64,000 nt of DNA. Origin: Circinella minor. Its lineage: Eukaryota; Mucoromycota; Mucoromycetes; Mucorales; Lichtheimiaceae. Position 1 is the first letter of the stretch, and every line of letters starts with the position of its first letter. The notes below the pieces were generated by a model. That model saw only the letters and a program-made list of their open reading frames with translations, did not search any database and was not told where the DNA came from. The stretch covers positions 1 to 64,000 of the forward strand of contig JAEPRB010000054.1 in NCBI GenBank assembly GCA_016758965.1, read 5' to 3'. The position numbers and the translations under genes are program-made. Of this stretch, positions 38,492-50,513 are shown in pieces.

Positions 38492-38497
38492 ACGCGT
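38492..38497. promoter_or_regulatory. MCB (MBF-binding) word ACGCGT
   Basis: A perfect palindromic MCB element in AT-rich DNA, 130 bases upstream of the possible small gene and 1.1 kb upstream of the U11/U12-35K gene. Single occurrences can arise by chance. Confidence 0.3.
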
Positions 38498-39587
38498 GAA
38501 AAAGAAACCTTTGTTTTGCTTTAAGAGAATAGATTTTATATGAGAAAAAAAAAATGCAATTTACCAGTCACATGAGTATTTTGACTCAGCGACAGAAAAA
38601 CACCGAAAACTGACAACATTTCTGGAGAATTCTATGTAGTAGTTTACATACATATATGTCTTCTTTGATATAATAATCGAAAAAGCAATATATTGATAAC
38701 TAATAGTAAATTATATCAAAAATTTATTGTTTATTGGAATACATCATTAGTTTTACTAGTTTTTATATAACAAAAAAGTGATACTATACGCTTCTAACAT
38801 ATCTTTGCAACTTAACAACGAGCCTATTTTTTTTTTTGCACCCAACTTCAAATTATTATATATAATGCGCAACAATTAAAATTAAAATCAATAAAAGGAT
38901 AGAATAGCATAAATATCTTTTGAATTCGAAAAGGAATAATGGTTTGAAGTAAGATGGTTTAGGCTGGATAGGGCACAATGTGACAACCGAAATAAATAAC
39001 CTTTGTTAACGTCAAGAAGCGAAACTAGTTGTTACTTAGCAACATAAAAAAAGGGACCTTTTGGTATTAATGATAGATCCAATAAAATTTATAACTATAT
39101 CTGTCAACAAATCTTTGCCAGCAGTATCATTGTTGAACTTACTACAGAATGAGAATATAACATATTCCCAGAAAAACAACTTCATCGACCATCATATCTC
39201 GTTCTTCGGACCAACGTATGTATTTTAATATGAAAAAACTCGCAATTATTATTACTCAAACGATTTGATGACAGATTATGTGGAATCACTTTTTTACTTA
39301 GGAGGTACGTATGGGAAGAAACCTTATACTTACGACCTGATGGTTGTGCTAGGCGCGGTAGTCAATTATTAATTTTTTTTTCTGTAATGTCATCGTCATT
39401 GTCTAAGTAAATTAATAAAAGTTAGATGTAATGTGTAATCAGGATAAAGAGAATAAAGAGAATAAGATGTATATCATTACTTACTATTGTGAGATGAATT
39501 ACAAAAAGAGTAATCCAAATAAATAAGCTTATTTTCTTCCAAATTAAGCAAAACTAACTCCTTTTAGCCTTTTAAGAAAAAAAACCA

Positions 39588-40829
39588 ATGTGGTTTGCCA
39601 AGATATACGATCCGCTTCAAGCAGGATCCATCGATGGCACTGATGCTACTCCCCATGATAATGCAGTTAAACGAGCTCAACAAGCGCATTGTATGGAAAT
39701 AAAAGCAATCTCTTTTATAGACACGCTCTTCTGATTCCTTTTTCTTTTTTTTGCTAATTATATTTTTATATTTATGCAGATCATCCTCCTAAGGATCAAC
39801 CAACAGATCCCAAAAAAACCATCTTTGTAGGAAGACTTAATTTTAATACAACAGAAGAAGGGTTACGTACATATTTCAAACAGTTTGGTGAAATCACTCA
39901 TGTTCGTTTGGTCTACAATCTTGGTATGTACTTATCGTCCCTAAAATTCCTCTATTTTTTTTTTTTTTTTGAAATATTAATTTTGTAGTGTATAGTTACA
40001 GGAACTTCACAAGGCTATGGTTTTGTTACATTTGAACATGAACGAGACGCTCGAACTGCATATGATAAAGCACAACATGATGTTTTAGATGAACATATTA
40101 TTTTGGTTGACTATGAAAGAAGTCGAGTCATGAAAGGGTGGGTCCCTCGTAGATTAGGCGGTGGATTTGGTGGTAAAAAAGAAAGCGGTCAATTAAGATT
40201 TGGTGCACGAGACAAGCCATTTCGATGGCCAGCGTAGGTTTTTCTTTTTATTATTTTTATTATCAATTCTAATTAATACCATTGAATTTCTATTTTTCTG
40301 ACTAGATAATGTTTTTCATTTTTCTATAAAACAAAATAGTAAACATGGACGCGATGACGATTATCCGGAAATAAATATATCTCACGATCAACGTCGATCT
40401 GATAATTGGCGTTTTGGACAATTAAAAAGTGATGATGAATCTCTTCACCGTCGTCATTCAAAATCTTCTCGTTCACGTTCACCTGGATCATCGTTGGCTA
40501 AAAGAAGAGGAAGAAGTTCAAGTAGGGACAGGAGAAAAAATAGAACAAGTCAGAGTCCATCAAGGAAAAGAAAAAGATCTACATCACGTCACCATCGTGA
40601 TCGTGACGCTATTTCACCAAGAAGAAATTATCATAGAAGCGATGATCGTAGTTCAAAAGAATATCGCTATAGAGATGGCCGTTCTTCAAGGGAACATTAC
40701 TATAAAGATGATCATTCTTCAAGAGAGCATCATCATCACAGCGACCGATCATCACGAAGATATAATTACAGAGATGATCAATTACGAAGAAATCTTGAGA
40801 GAGACAGTATTTCAAGAAGGCAACGATAA
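39588..40829 (+). CDS. SNRNP35: U11/U12 small nuclear ribonucleoprotein 35 kDa protein
   Basis: Four exons (39588-39690, 39780-39923, 39996-40233, 40340-40829) give 324 residues. The N-terminal [20 protein letters not shown], the RRM (about 48-130, with [10 protein letters not shown] and GYGFVTFEH) and the segment [20 protein letters not shown] are diagnostic of U11/U12-35K. U1-70K, its major-spliceosome counterpart, lacks them. The protein is part of the U11/U12 di-snRNP that recognises U12-type introns. The C-terminal 160 residues are RS-rich and end in Tyr/Arg/His-rich repeats, longer than the animal protein's tail. The gene's own introns are U2-type (GTATGG, GTATGT, GTAGGT donors). For exon 3 the TAG acceptor at 39995 is preferred because it restores the conserved VTG. 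Confidence 0.93.
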
Positions 40830-41129
40830 TCATAGTACCTCATTGGTTTATATAGTGTCCATTTTATAATCGTTGACCACACAACATATTTCCAGGCTTT
40901 TTTTCATTTATATTAATTTCTATAGTAAATATTACCATGGCTCAAATTTGTATATAACATGATTTATATATAAATATACACAAATCCTTTGTAGTTATAC
41001 GACTCTATTATCAGTCAGTATAATGCGTTTATTCAAATGATGACTTTAAACACTGGGTATTTTAAGTGCTACAGTGGCGGCAGTACAAAATTTCTCTTTG
41101 ACACCAACTCGTTTACAACCAAAAAAAAA
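40830..41129. other. Intergenic region upstream of BCS1
   Basis: About 300 bases holding the 3' end of the U11/U12-35K gene and the promoter of BCS1. An in-frame ATG at 41037 would extend BCS1 by 31 residues, ending in a poly-Lys read of an A run; it is treated here as leader. Confidence 0.5.
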
Positions 41130-42768
41130 ATGTTATTGCCAAACCAAGGAGCTACCCTGGCCGATCCTGCAACAACCTCAACCGATCCACAACAATCTAA
41201 TGGCATTGATTTACAACAACAACCAAAGAATAAAGAAGAATCAGGACTTTTGAGTAGTATTACCTCCAACCCTTATTTTTCGGCAGGGTTTGGTTTGATT
41301 GGTGTGGGTGCTGGTTTGACATTATTACGACAAGGTTTAACACTTGGAGCAGGCTATTTACAACGACGCTTATTGGTTACACTCGAGATCCCTTCCAAAG
41401 ACAAATCTTACTTGTGGTTTCTACAATGGATGTCTCAACAAGCACCTAAACGAGGACGATTGCAACATTTAGCTGTAGAAACTTCATATAAACAACATGA
41501 CAATGGCAGTATATCGACCACGTTTGGTTTAGTCCCTGGCCCTGGTATTCATTATTTTCGATGGCACGGGGTATGGATGAAAGTACAACGTCAACGTGAT
41601 GGAAAAATGATGGATTTATCTACAGGAAGTCCTTGGGAAACAATCACAATCACAACGCTGTCCCAGGACCGAAAAGTATTCAAAGAGCTTTTATCAGAAG
41701 CACAAGAAATGGCATTAAAAAAACAAGAAGGGAAGACAGTAATTTATACATCATATGGTCCTGAGTGGCGCCCATTTGGTATGCCACGACGTCGACGATT
41801 ATTGGATTCGGTGATTTTGGATAATGGGGTCAAGGAACGTATTGTAGAGGATGTTCGTGCCTTTATTGGGAATGGAAAATGGTATAATGAACGAGGTATT
41901 CCATATCGAAGAGGTTACTTGTTGTACGGTCCACCAGGTTCAGGAAAGAGTAGTTTTATCCAGTCACTTGCAGTATGTATAATTATCTGAATAGGAAACA
42001 AAAGCGATGAGCGCACATACACATATATATATTTGTGTGTGTGTGTATTCTAAAAAGGATTGTTGATAAAACATTTGCTATTGGTTTTTAGGGAGAATTG
42101 GAATACAATATTTGTATTCTGAATCTATCAGAACGTGGGTTGACAGATGATCGATTAAATCATTTATTAAGTAATGTCCCTGAGCGTAGTATCATGCTGT
42201 TGGAAGATATCGATGCTGCTTTTACAAAACGTGCTCAAGCGGATAATCAAGGGTAAAAAGAAAAAGCCAATTACATATCATATAACGATTTTATATACTA
42301 ATACCTTATTTTTGGATTTTAGATATCAATCCATGATTACATTTAGTGGTCTTCTTAACGCATTAGATGGTGTTGCATCAGCAGAAGAACGTATTATCTT
42401 TTTAACAACTAATCATGTTGAAAACTTGGATGCTGCATTAATACGTCCTGGAAGAGTAGATATGAAGGAATTCCTTGGAAATGCTACAGAATCTCAAATT
42501 CGGGGTATGTTCTCACGTTTCTACGGCAAGGATAATAAAGAATTGGAAGATGCATTCTTTGATAGAGTCAAGGATAGACAAATTAGTACAGCAAGTCTCC
42601 AAGTAAGTATCAGAAGTGATTGGGAATTTCTTTTTTTTTTTAAAAAAATAGTCTTTTTTATTAAATATTATTGTTGTAAAAAAAATACAGGGTCATTTTG
42701 TTTATTTCAAAGATAAGCCTGAAGAAGCAGTAGAGCAAGCTGAACTCCTTTGGACACAATTAATGTAG
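41130..42768 (+). CDS. BCS1: Mitochondrial AAA ATPase Bcs1
   Basis: Four exons (41130-41972, 42092-42252, 42323-42602, 42691-42768) give 453 residues, close to yeast Bcs1 (456). A single membrane span lies near 47-63 ([18 protein letters not shown]). The Bcs1-specific domain follows, including [14 protein letters not shown] and [18 protein letters not shown]. The AAA module has Walker [10 protein letters not shown] (267-275), Walker [10 protein letters not shown], sensor TTNH and the RPGRVD arginine-finger region. Bcs1 moves the folded Rieske iron-sulphur protein across the inner membrane into complex III. The start at 41130 is preferred to 41037 because the extension is not conserved-looking; either is possible. 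Confidence 0.93.
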
Positions 42769-43677
42769 AATTTTTATTATATATCTATCTAGTATTTCTT
42801 CTTATTATTATCATTGATAATAAAAACAAAAAAAATAGAGTTTTTAATTATTTTATATATGAATGTTTGTTGAGCAATAAGGAGTTTTATAGAATTAGAT
42901 TAGACTGACCCAATAAAGTCGAATATATATGCAAATCTTTCTCACTTATTGATTTCTCTTCTTACCTAGTAGGTTTTAAATCAGAGGCTATATAGTTAAT
43001 TAATTGTAATGTTTCCCTACTTGGAGTAACGATTAAGCTATCCACATGATAGTGACAACAATTTTTCAAGATATAACTGATAATTAATAGCAAATATGTG
43101 TACTTTTATTTAATAGCACTATATACTATATATTAAGTTTTAAAAAAAGGCTATAGAGCTCATGTTATCTTCTGATGTCAAACATACGCAGTTGATATGT
43201 GCCTTCCATAACAAAAATATATAAATTTGAGCTGTACGTACGTAGGAGGCATGAGCAAAATATTCTATTTTTAAAAATGAATACTATCATCAAATTATTA
43301 ATAATTAATAAAAATAAAAGTGGCTAACTATTGCATCTATTCGAATTTTTCTAACATTTCAATCCAGTAAGTAGTGTTTAATTCAAAAGGCAACAGATGA
43401 GAAAATATCACTTATTTTGCAGGATCGTGCATTTAGTAATAAGTTAAAAAGTTCAACAACCTTTTTTTTTCACTCCGATTTCATTGGTTGTGTTTCTTTC
43501 CTTCTTCTGATGGAGCGATTATTTTCCCCTTCTCGCTTTCTCTCTTCTTTTTTTTTTCCTTCTATTTTTTGTTTTTGTTCAACCATCACCCCATTCAGTG
43601 AAAAAACAACAACAAATAACGATTCTTCTCTCCTTTAGCATTTTCAACGAGACGAATATTAGCGTCCGGGCTAAAAC
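42769..43677. other. Intergenic region between BCS1 and the SPRY gene
   Basis: About 900 bases. AT-rich near BCS1. The last 200 bases before the SPRY gene are C/T-rich (near 43470-43570), a common look for fungal core promoters. A TACGTACGTA stretch lies near 43217. No gene. Confidence 0.55.
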
Positions 43678-45474
43678 ATGGACAGCAGCTATACGTGGAT
43701 ATTTATTGTCGGCGTCGTTGTATTTTTTCTTGTCATCATTGTGTTATTATGCTTTACAAAGGCGGGAGGGGACCGATTGTTCCTTGGCGGTACAGACGAC
43801 CCGGAATGTGCAAGTGAGTTTGAAGAAACACCTTCACTTTTAGCGACACTTTCAGAAGATGCGAGAATCAGTTACGAACAAGCCAAAGGTAAATTTTGCA
43901 ATTAAAAAAAAATAGCATTTGCATAATATTATTACTAGTATTGTTTTTATATAAAAGATAATAATAATGGTTGTAATAATAATGTGATAGTAGCAGTAAA
44001 AGACATAGTACTAGTAGCATTAGGACTAAACTGACTTTACATATATTTTATTATAGTATTTCAACAACGATATCCTCCAGACAGTATACCCACCGATATT
44101 ACACTTTCACAATTTGTCTCAATACAAGAAAAAGGTGTGTCAGCCTTTGAATTTGAAGGGGATATGGAATCCAACAGTTTTGTATCAGCGCGTACAGAGA
44201 TCCAATTTTTTAGTGGTGAAAATTGTGTACAAACCAACTTACCTTTGCCAAGAAACCAAGACGTTTACTATTGGGAGGTAAATAGCAATTACTATTTTTT
44301 TTCTTTCTTGTTATAATCTATCGAAAGTCATGTATATATTGATTCGCATCGTTGTTGGATAATTAGGCAAAAATGTTTGAAAAACCTACAACAACGACAG
44401 TTGCTGTTGGTGTAGCAACAAAACCCTACCCATATTTTAGGTTACCAGGTAACAACAAGTTTCAAATCTATTTATTCTTAAAGAGTATCATGATTTTATA
44501 TATTTATCACCATTATCATTATTTATCCAGGCTGGAATCGACATTCAATTGCATTTTTCAGTGACACAGGCTATAAACATTTTAACAACCCATTTCAAGG
44601 AAAACCTTATGGTGCAGCTTTTCAAGAAGGGGATGTGGTTGGTGTAGGATATCGACATCGATCTGGAACGATTTTTTTTACACGAAATGGACGTAGACTG
44701 GATGATGCATGTACTGGACTACGTTGGAATTTGTTTCCAACCATTGGTGCAAATGGACCCTGTCAAGTTCATGTCAATTTAGGTCAAATGGGTAAATAAA
44801 TCAGCGAGGGAAAAGCTTTTTTTTTTTTTTGGTTGGAACAGAAGGATGAATCAAAAGATTTATTTATATCATGGCGGATCTGAAACGTAAAAAAAAATGA
44901 CAGCTTCATCACACAAACATTAATTTTTTTATTTATTTTTTTAGGTTTCGTATTTGTTGAAGCAAATGTAAAAAAATGGGGATTAGCGCCAATGCATGGC
45001 ACATTAGCACCTCCTCCAGCTTATGGACTTGAAGCAGGATCTTTATTATTGGAAAGAGGCACTGCGGGAGCAGAAGGTGCTACTACACCAACCATCACTA
45101 CAACGTCAACTACTACAAACACCACTATTAGCCCATCTCGTTCACATCCACCCATTTTTAATAGTAGTAGAACTCGTAACATCCAGCAAAGTTATGATGA
45201 AGATGATGATGAGCGACCACTTATACAAATTGATATCCCACAAAATAATGGTAATAGTAATCGTTACCCACCCCATTCACCGCCAGAATATTCCACATTC
45301 CCCCGATCACCTGCCATTCGTCCACCTGCCCTTACACGTTATGCAAGCGATACAGATACAGATGATAATATATCTGCAAGTAGTTCCAGTAGTAGTACTT
45401 GTGGTAGTAGCAATAATTCAAGTGCTGGACTAGTTAGTCATCAAAATACGAATCGTGGATTATTATTTGATTGA
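43678..45474 (+). CDS. Membrane-anchored SPRY protein, Ssh4/Ear1-like Rsp5 adaptor
   Basis: Five exons (43678-43888, 44057-44277, 44367-44448, 44531-44791, 44945-45474) give 434 residues. An N-terminal signal anchor (about 6-27, FIVGVVVFFLVIIVLLCF) is followed by a SPRY/B30.2 domain (about 95-270) containing YYWEAKMFEKP, VGVATKPYP and FFTRNGRRLDDA. The C-terminal part has two PY motifs, PPAY and PPEY, in a Ser/Thr/Pro-rich tail. This arrangement matches yeast Ssh4 and Ear1, which bring the ubiquitin ligase Rsp5 to cargo in endosomes and vacuoles through PY motifs. Function is inferred from the domain order. The start is set by the anchor and the preceding C/T-rich leader. Confidence 0.88.
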
Positions 45475-45988
45475 TGAGATACCCTTGTTTCCCTCTTTCT
45501 TTCTTTTTACTTTATTATTGTGCTTTTGTAAATAACAACAACAAACAATCACCATCCAATTTTTTTATTTGTAACCTCACTATCTCTCTCTAACCTTTTT
45601 TTTATAACTTGATCCTCTTTTTTTTCATTCTTACTTAATTGATTCATTTCCCCCCCCATCTCATATATTTCACGTTCACCACTTTTTTTAATGATAAATT
45701 TAACGTTGCATTTTCTCTCGCTCAAATGTAAAACTTCCTTTCTGTTACTTTTTTGTGTGATTACGAAAATCTTGATATATTATTATAACTCTGTTAATTT
45801 TTTTGTAACTTTTTTTTTGAATAGTTTTCATTGGTATAATGTTTAGTGTTCATAAAATTGGAAAATATGATTATTTTCGTCAACTACTGCTACCATCACT
45901 ATTTCAAAATATACATATAACATAATAATAACGATAATAATTATAGTTTATTAATATGATAAATAGATAGTACAATGTTTTCTTATTA
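45475..45988. other. Convergent intergenic region
   Basis: About 510 bases between two converging genes. T-rich, then A-rich, with a short C run near 45650. Expected to hold both 3' untranslated regions. No gene. Confidence 0.55.
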
Positions 45989-46477
45989 TTACTGTTCAAG
46001 ATTTACAGGTTTTCCACCAATAACTATGTGTTTTGTATCTTCAAATTGTGATCCTTTTCGACCTTGGGCCCTGTCTTTCATGTCAGACTCCAACTGTTTA
46101 GCTTGTTGTCGGGGTGTCATTTCACTCCATGAGGCTCGGCGTTCTTGAGTCTCTGTGCCCATAAATGCATTTCGATCGGCAGTGGGACGTTGAGTAGTAC
46201 TATTCTGGGACCCTCTTCTGTTATCATAACCTCCGTCTGTACCCGAGTATATCATTCCTGGGTATTGCTGCTGCTGTGTTTGTTGCTGTTGCTGTGGTTG
46301 GGCTTGCTGCATTTGAGCCTGGGAAAGTGGTACTTTGCCATTTTGCGGCATATATTGTTGATTTTGTGCGACGGGTACTCTACCACTTGCTACATTTTGT
46401 TCAGGAACAGCAGAAGAAGTGCGTTGTTGTTGTTGTTGTTGAAAATCAAATGGTATTTCGTTTCGTTGATTAGACAT
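45989..46477 (-). CDS. Small Gln-rich protein of unknown function
   Basis: A single uninterrupted exon of 162 residues, in clear contrast to the intron-rich neighbours. The first half is Gln-rich (runs of five to six Q) and probably disordered. The second half is charged and more conserved-looking: RRASWSEMTPRQQAKQLESD, then KDRAQGRKGSQFED and a hydrophobic IVIGGKPVNL end. RRASW could be a basophilic kinase site. No domain is recognised. Coding character is supported by codon structure and by higher GC content than the flanks. The start is the only ATG before the Q runs. Confidence 0.7.
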   Translation of the reverse strand: MSNQRNEIPFDFQQQQQQRTSSAVPEQNVASGRVPVAQNQQYMPQNGKVPLSQAQMQQAQPQQQQQTQQQQYPGMIYSGTDGGYDNRRGSQNSTTQRPTADRNAFMGTETQERRASWSEMTPRQQAKQLESDMKDRAQGRKGSQFEDTKHIVIGGKPVNLEQ

Positions 46478-48780
46478 TTCTTATATAAAAAGATAAATGT
46501 AGATATGTATATAAAAGAGAAGAAAAGAGAGAAAATTATATTTCTTTTTTTAATTGACAGGGTTGTTCATTTTTGAAATGAGAAAACAAACCCTGGTGAA
46601 ACAATCGTGATTTTGGAGCAATTACCTGATTAGGTCTTTCCGATTTAAATATGAATCGTCGCCACCCTTACGAAATGACTGATTGATTTATGTTTCTTTC
46701 CATAAATATCACTGTTTACAGGGGTCCCTTATTAATTTTATATGTACAAACTGTAAAGAAACCAACCTTTTTTTTTTTGGTCGCGCTACTATCATTTTCC
46801 AGATGTCCATTTTCTGTTATTGTTGTATAAACAATCAATTTTGAAAAATATTAAACATGTGTGGAAAATGAAACACATTATTGGAGATTATTATAAACTA
46901 CCATATCCTACTTTTATGTTATGATGAACTCAATAATTTCTAGAGTTTCAATATTACCAAAATAAAAGAAACCAATGTTCTATATTTTTTTTTATCAAAT
47001 GAATAGAGCTATACATCGTCTTATTCGTAGTCAGCAGGAGAAATACATAAGATAATATATCTTTATATGCAATACGTTATATATACATGTCTGGAGGAAA
47101 CAATGTCGGATATATTATGATAAATAGTATGGGCAGTGCATGTTGTGGCGTTATATCACTTCTGTATTACACGATTGGAGTGTGTACACAAAGCAACTAT
47201 AATGATAAAATTTTGAATTGGAAGAAAAAAAAGGCGTCTATGCAAACTATTGCGCAGTTTTGTAAAAAAAAAAGGTTTAATTATTATCGAAGGGGTCCAG
47301 GATCTGTGTTTGTTCCACGACATATTTTCAATCAGTGTACATGCATAAAAAAATAACAATACGTATTACGTACGTATATGCACTGTAATTCACTTGACAT
47401 TTGGGTAACGTTATTCTTCGAAAATCGATCATCCGTTTTTTAATAAACTGTAAAGATGTTATTGCTAGTCTTCATGAAAGATTTGATAAAAGCTTATTGG
47501 GTATTTTTTTTTTTTGCTTCTGGTCAGAAGAAAATTTTATTTCAAAATAGCTTACGTATTTGGGAAACTGATAATATCGTGTAGTTTAAGTTAAACCATG
47601 AGAACCACATATTTTCCATTCATTGATTATCATTGTTAGGAACAACATCGTCTCAATAAACTTCTCCAAGTAAGTCTCCAATGTCAACTGTAAGAATATT
47701 GAAGCCAATTTGGTTTTACTTGAAAAGAAAAGAGAAAAATCACTGTTGCTGCTATGTAGCAACTTTCATTTAAAGAAATGAAAACTTTTGGTAATGCAGG
47801 TGGCACCAAACATGAATACAGAAAATATTAAAGAATAAGTTTGATTGAAAAATAATAATTGTTCTCTTTTTTTTTTGACAAGGTAGAACGATCAAGCGTG
47901 AGCAACACCTGAATCTTGTTTTGAAAAGGTATAACACGTTGTAACAAAGTGGGAGAAAAAAATCTTTGTTATCAAGTTTTTTTCAGAATTTTTTTTTATT
48001 AATAAAGTTTGTTACAACAAAGGAGAGAGCAGTATTGTTTGTTTTACAACCATAACATTTACATGACTTGAAAAAAGTGTTGTTGTTGTTGTTGTTATGG
48101 GTTATCATCGCCCGCGTCTTCTTTTTATATAAACAGAAGATAATATCCTTTTTATTTTTTTGTCCATGTGCCATCCCACCTTTATTTTTGCGGCTTTTTG
48201 TCAAGTCTGGCAAGAAATGTTCCACAACAGTCCCCATTGGAAACACATGACACACTGCAGTATTTTGTTGGATTAATCGCAATATTTTGTCATCGGTCTG
48301 TTCCATTTTTATACATAAACCTCTTTGTATTTTTTTTCGGCTTTCTGTATGTTTGTTATCGATAAAGAAAAAGGAAGATCATCGATGATGTAAAGTAAAA
48401 AATATTTAAAATAAAAATATATATATACAGTCATTAAGTATATGCGTTTTATATGTTGATCTCGGATATTGATGATGATCTACAAAATAAAAAAGAAAAT
48501 GTGCTTATAATTTTAAATATACGTACATAATCTGGATCGACCAAAATAAACCTTATCAGGAGGTGGAGTGAGCCATGTATTTGTATGGACAAAGTATACA
48601 CCATGTGCACTTGAAAAAAAATTAGATCGGCCGCGCCGGGGCCCACTTGACGTTACTGGTATTTGTGTGTTGTGTGAGGTTTGTACTCAAATTCGACTAT
48701 AAATTCTCTTTGTCCAAACTGTGCCACCTCTTCTCTTTTCCTCTCTTTTGTCAGTTTGTGAAAAAAAAAATTCTTCTACT
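46478..48780. other. Long intergenic region with two coding-like patches
   Basis: About 2.3 kb between the Gln-rich gene and the C2H2 gene. Two patches look coding-like on the minus strand: 47983-48306 and 48527-48689. A GC-rich island (CGGCCGCGCCGGGGCCC) lies near 48629-48645, and C/T-rich leader sequence precedes the C2H2 gene near 48720-48760. Elsewhere the sequence is AT-rich with a TACGTA cluster near 47363-47377. Confidence 0.5.
47983..48306 (-). CDS. Possible small gene of unknown function
   Basis: An open frame of 107 codons from ATG. The first 48 codons (MEQTDDKILRLIQQ, then CHVFPMGTVVEHFLPDL) have codon use and GC content typical of coding sequence here. The rest turns into Lys/Asn runs and low-complexity reads, so the true end may be a splice near 48195. 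No domain is recognised. Treated as a candidate. Confidence 0.3.
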   Translation of the reverse strand: MEQTDDKILRLIQQNTAVCHVFPMGTVVEHFLPDLTKSRKNKGGMAHGQKNKKDIIFCLYKKKTRAMITHNNNNNNTFFKSCKCYGCKTNNTALSFVVTNFINKKKF

Positions 48781-50513
48781 ATGGATACTGAACGCATCTC
48801 GTTACCACCCATAAAGTTACCAGATTACGACGAACAAGAAGGCACGGTTATTTGAATATTTATATTTATATTTTATTTTCATTTTTTTCGTTTTTTTATC
48901 GATAAGAAAAAAAAATAACAGAAGAAAAAAAACACTATGGAAAAGAAAATACCGAAAAAAAAACATTTGATATTACAATGATTTATGACGACCCTTTCTC
49001 TCATTTTTTTTTCTTCTTATTTTTTTTTTACAAATCAAACAGTACAATATACGAACACCTTGTAAATTAAAATAATAAACTAACGTTTGGGTTCTTTTGT
49101 TATCAGAAGTGAAGCGAGACTCAGCAAGTCTTCTATTTGAAAAAGAGCCGGGAGTGCCCGTATCGTCGTCAGCTGATACCCATGATGTGCGAAGAAAGCC
49201 AAGTCCCGACTATAATAATGGGGTGGCACATTTGTTGCTGAATGACAAAAATACATCCTTAACTGCTGACGAATTGCCATCACCAGAACCATCGTCTTCG
49301 ACCGAGTTGATTAGCTCTATTAACCACAAGTGGCATAATAACAATCAGCGTACCAATATAGCAAAACCAGCTCATATGCGATCGGTATCTGACCAAAATT
49401 TATATCATCATTATTATCATTATCAACAACAACATCAACATCAACAACAGCAACAGCAACAGCAGCAACCGATCGCATCTCCTTTACAAAATTCAACTGT
49501 TCCCGTGCGAATGATAGGATCAATAACTCGGCGACGTTCAGAGTATGAATCTCCCCCGCCTATTCGTCACCGTCGTGCATTTTCAGCTACTACAATAGTT
49601 CCCTCCTCGACGGATAATAATTATAACACTGCAGCGATACTATCATCACCTGTTTACCAGCATCATGAGCCAGTTGTTTCTACTGCGCCTATCGCAATAC
49701 GTCCAGCGCGTGTATCAAACCTCGATGTTCATAAAACCGTCACCTCTTCATTACTAGACAAAAATAGCAGCTCTTCAGCCCCTACTCACACAATAAATAA
49801 CCATGACAATATTAGCAATAGCAGAAAACAAGCAGTTTCATTTTCTGTAATATCTGGTAAACAACAAAGCAACAACATATTAAATAATAATAACAATCAT
49901 ACTCAACCGACATCTAACCGAGCATCTGTACCTCCACCATTGCTACCGCAACAACATCGACATCAGCAACAGTCACAGCAACATGCGGAAGCATTACCAA
50001 CGTCTCCAACGTCTCCAAACAATCATCGATACCGATGTACAATGTGTACTAAAACATTTTCCAGACCATCATCTTTACGAGTACATATTTATTCACATAC
50101 TGGTGAAAAGCCACATGGATGTCCTCATCCTGGATGTGGAAGACGTTTTAGTGTTCAAAGTAATATGCGCCGACATTTACGAGTACATTATTGTAATTCA
50201 TTTTCTGATGACATTCAACAACAACAACAATCATCGTCATCACAGCAACAAGAACAACAAGACCTCCACCACCCTAAAAATCAGGAGGGTAATATATTGT
50301 TCCGTCCGAAGAGTGGTTCAACGCAGCGCATTGATACCATTCCATCTGTTACATTACCTACATTTGAAGATGATGAAAATTCATCCTTTCCTGGTATGCC
50401 ATTTTTATTAATTGTGGTTATTTGTTTTTTGGTTATTAGTGTGAAAAAAAAGAACTATTTGAAATATACTAATCATTTTATATTTATTATCATTTACAGG
50501 TGTCATATTATAA
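48781..50513 (+). CDS. C2H2 zinc-finger transcription factor
   Basis: The proposed exons are 48781-48846, a 19-base microexon 49043-49061, 49110-50393 and 50500-50513, giving 460 residues. Without the microexon, the first exon (phase 0) cannot be joined in frame to the main exon by GT-AG splicing. With it the frame is open throughout. Two C2H2 fingers lie near residues 336-390: YRCTMCTKTFSRPSSLRVH and CPHPGCGRRFSVQSNMRRH, joined by the standard HTGEKP linker. This finger pair is widespread in fungal regulators. The rest is disordered and rich in Gln, His and Asn runs, with a Pro/Ser-rich N-terminal half. A nuclear DNA-binding regulator is expected; target genes are unknown. Confidence 0.85.

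Larger units (their letters stand above)
37928..39587. other. Intergenic region with a possible small gene
   Basis: About 1.66 kb downstream of POLA2. It holds the candidate small gene at 38181-38359 and an ACGCGT word at 38492. The rest is AT-rich with an A run near 38469-38488 and shows no other open frame. The 3' part should contain the promoter of the U11/U12-35K gene. Confidence 0.5.

Noticed and set aside
47087..47356. Plus-strand frame of 89 codons
   Set aside because: Composition matches the AT-rich background, it ends in Lys runs and no splice partner was found.
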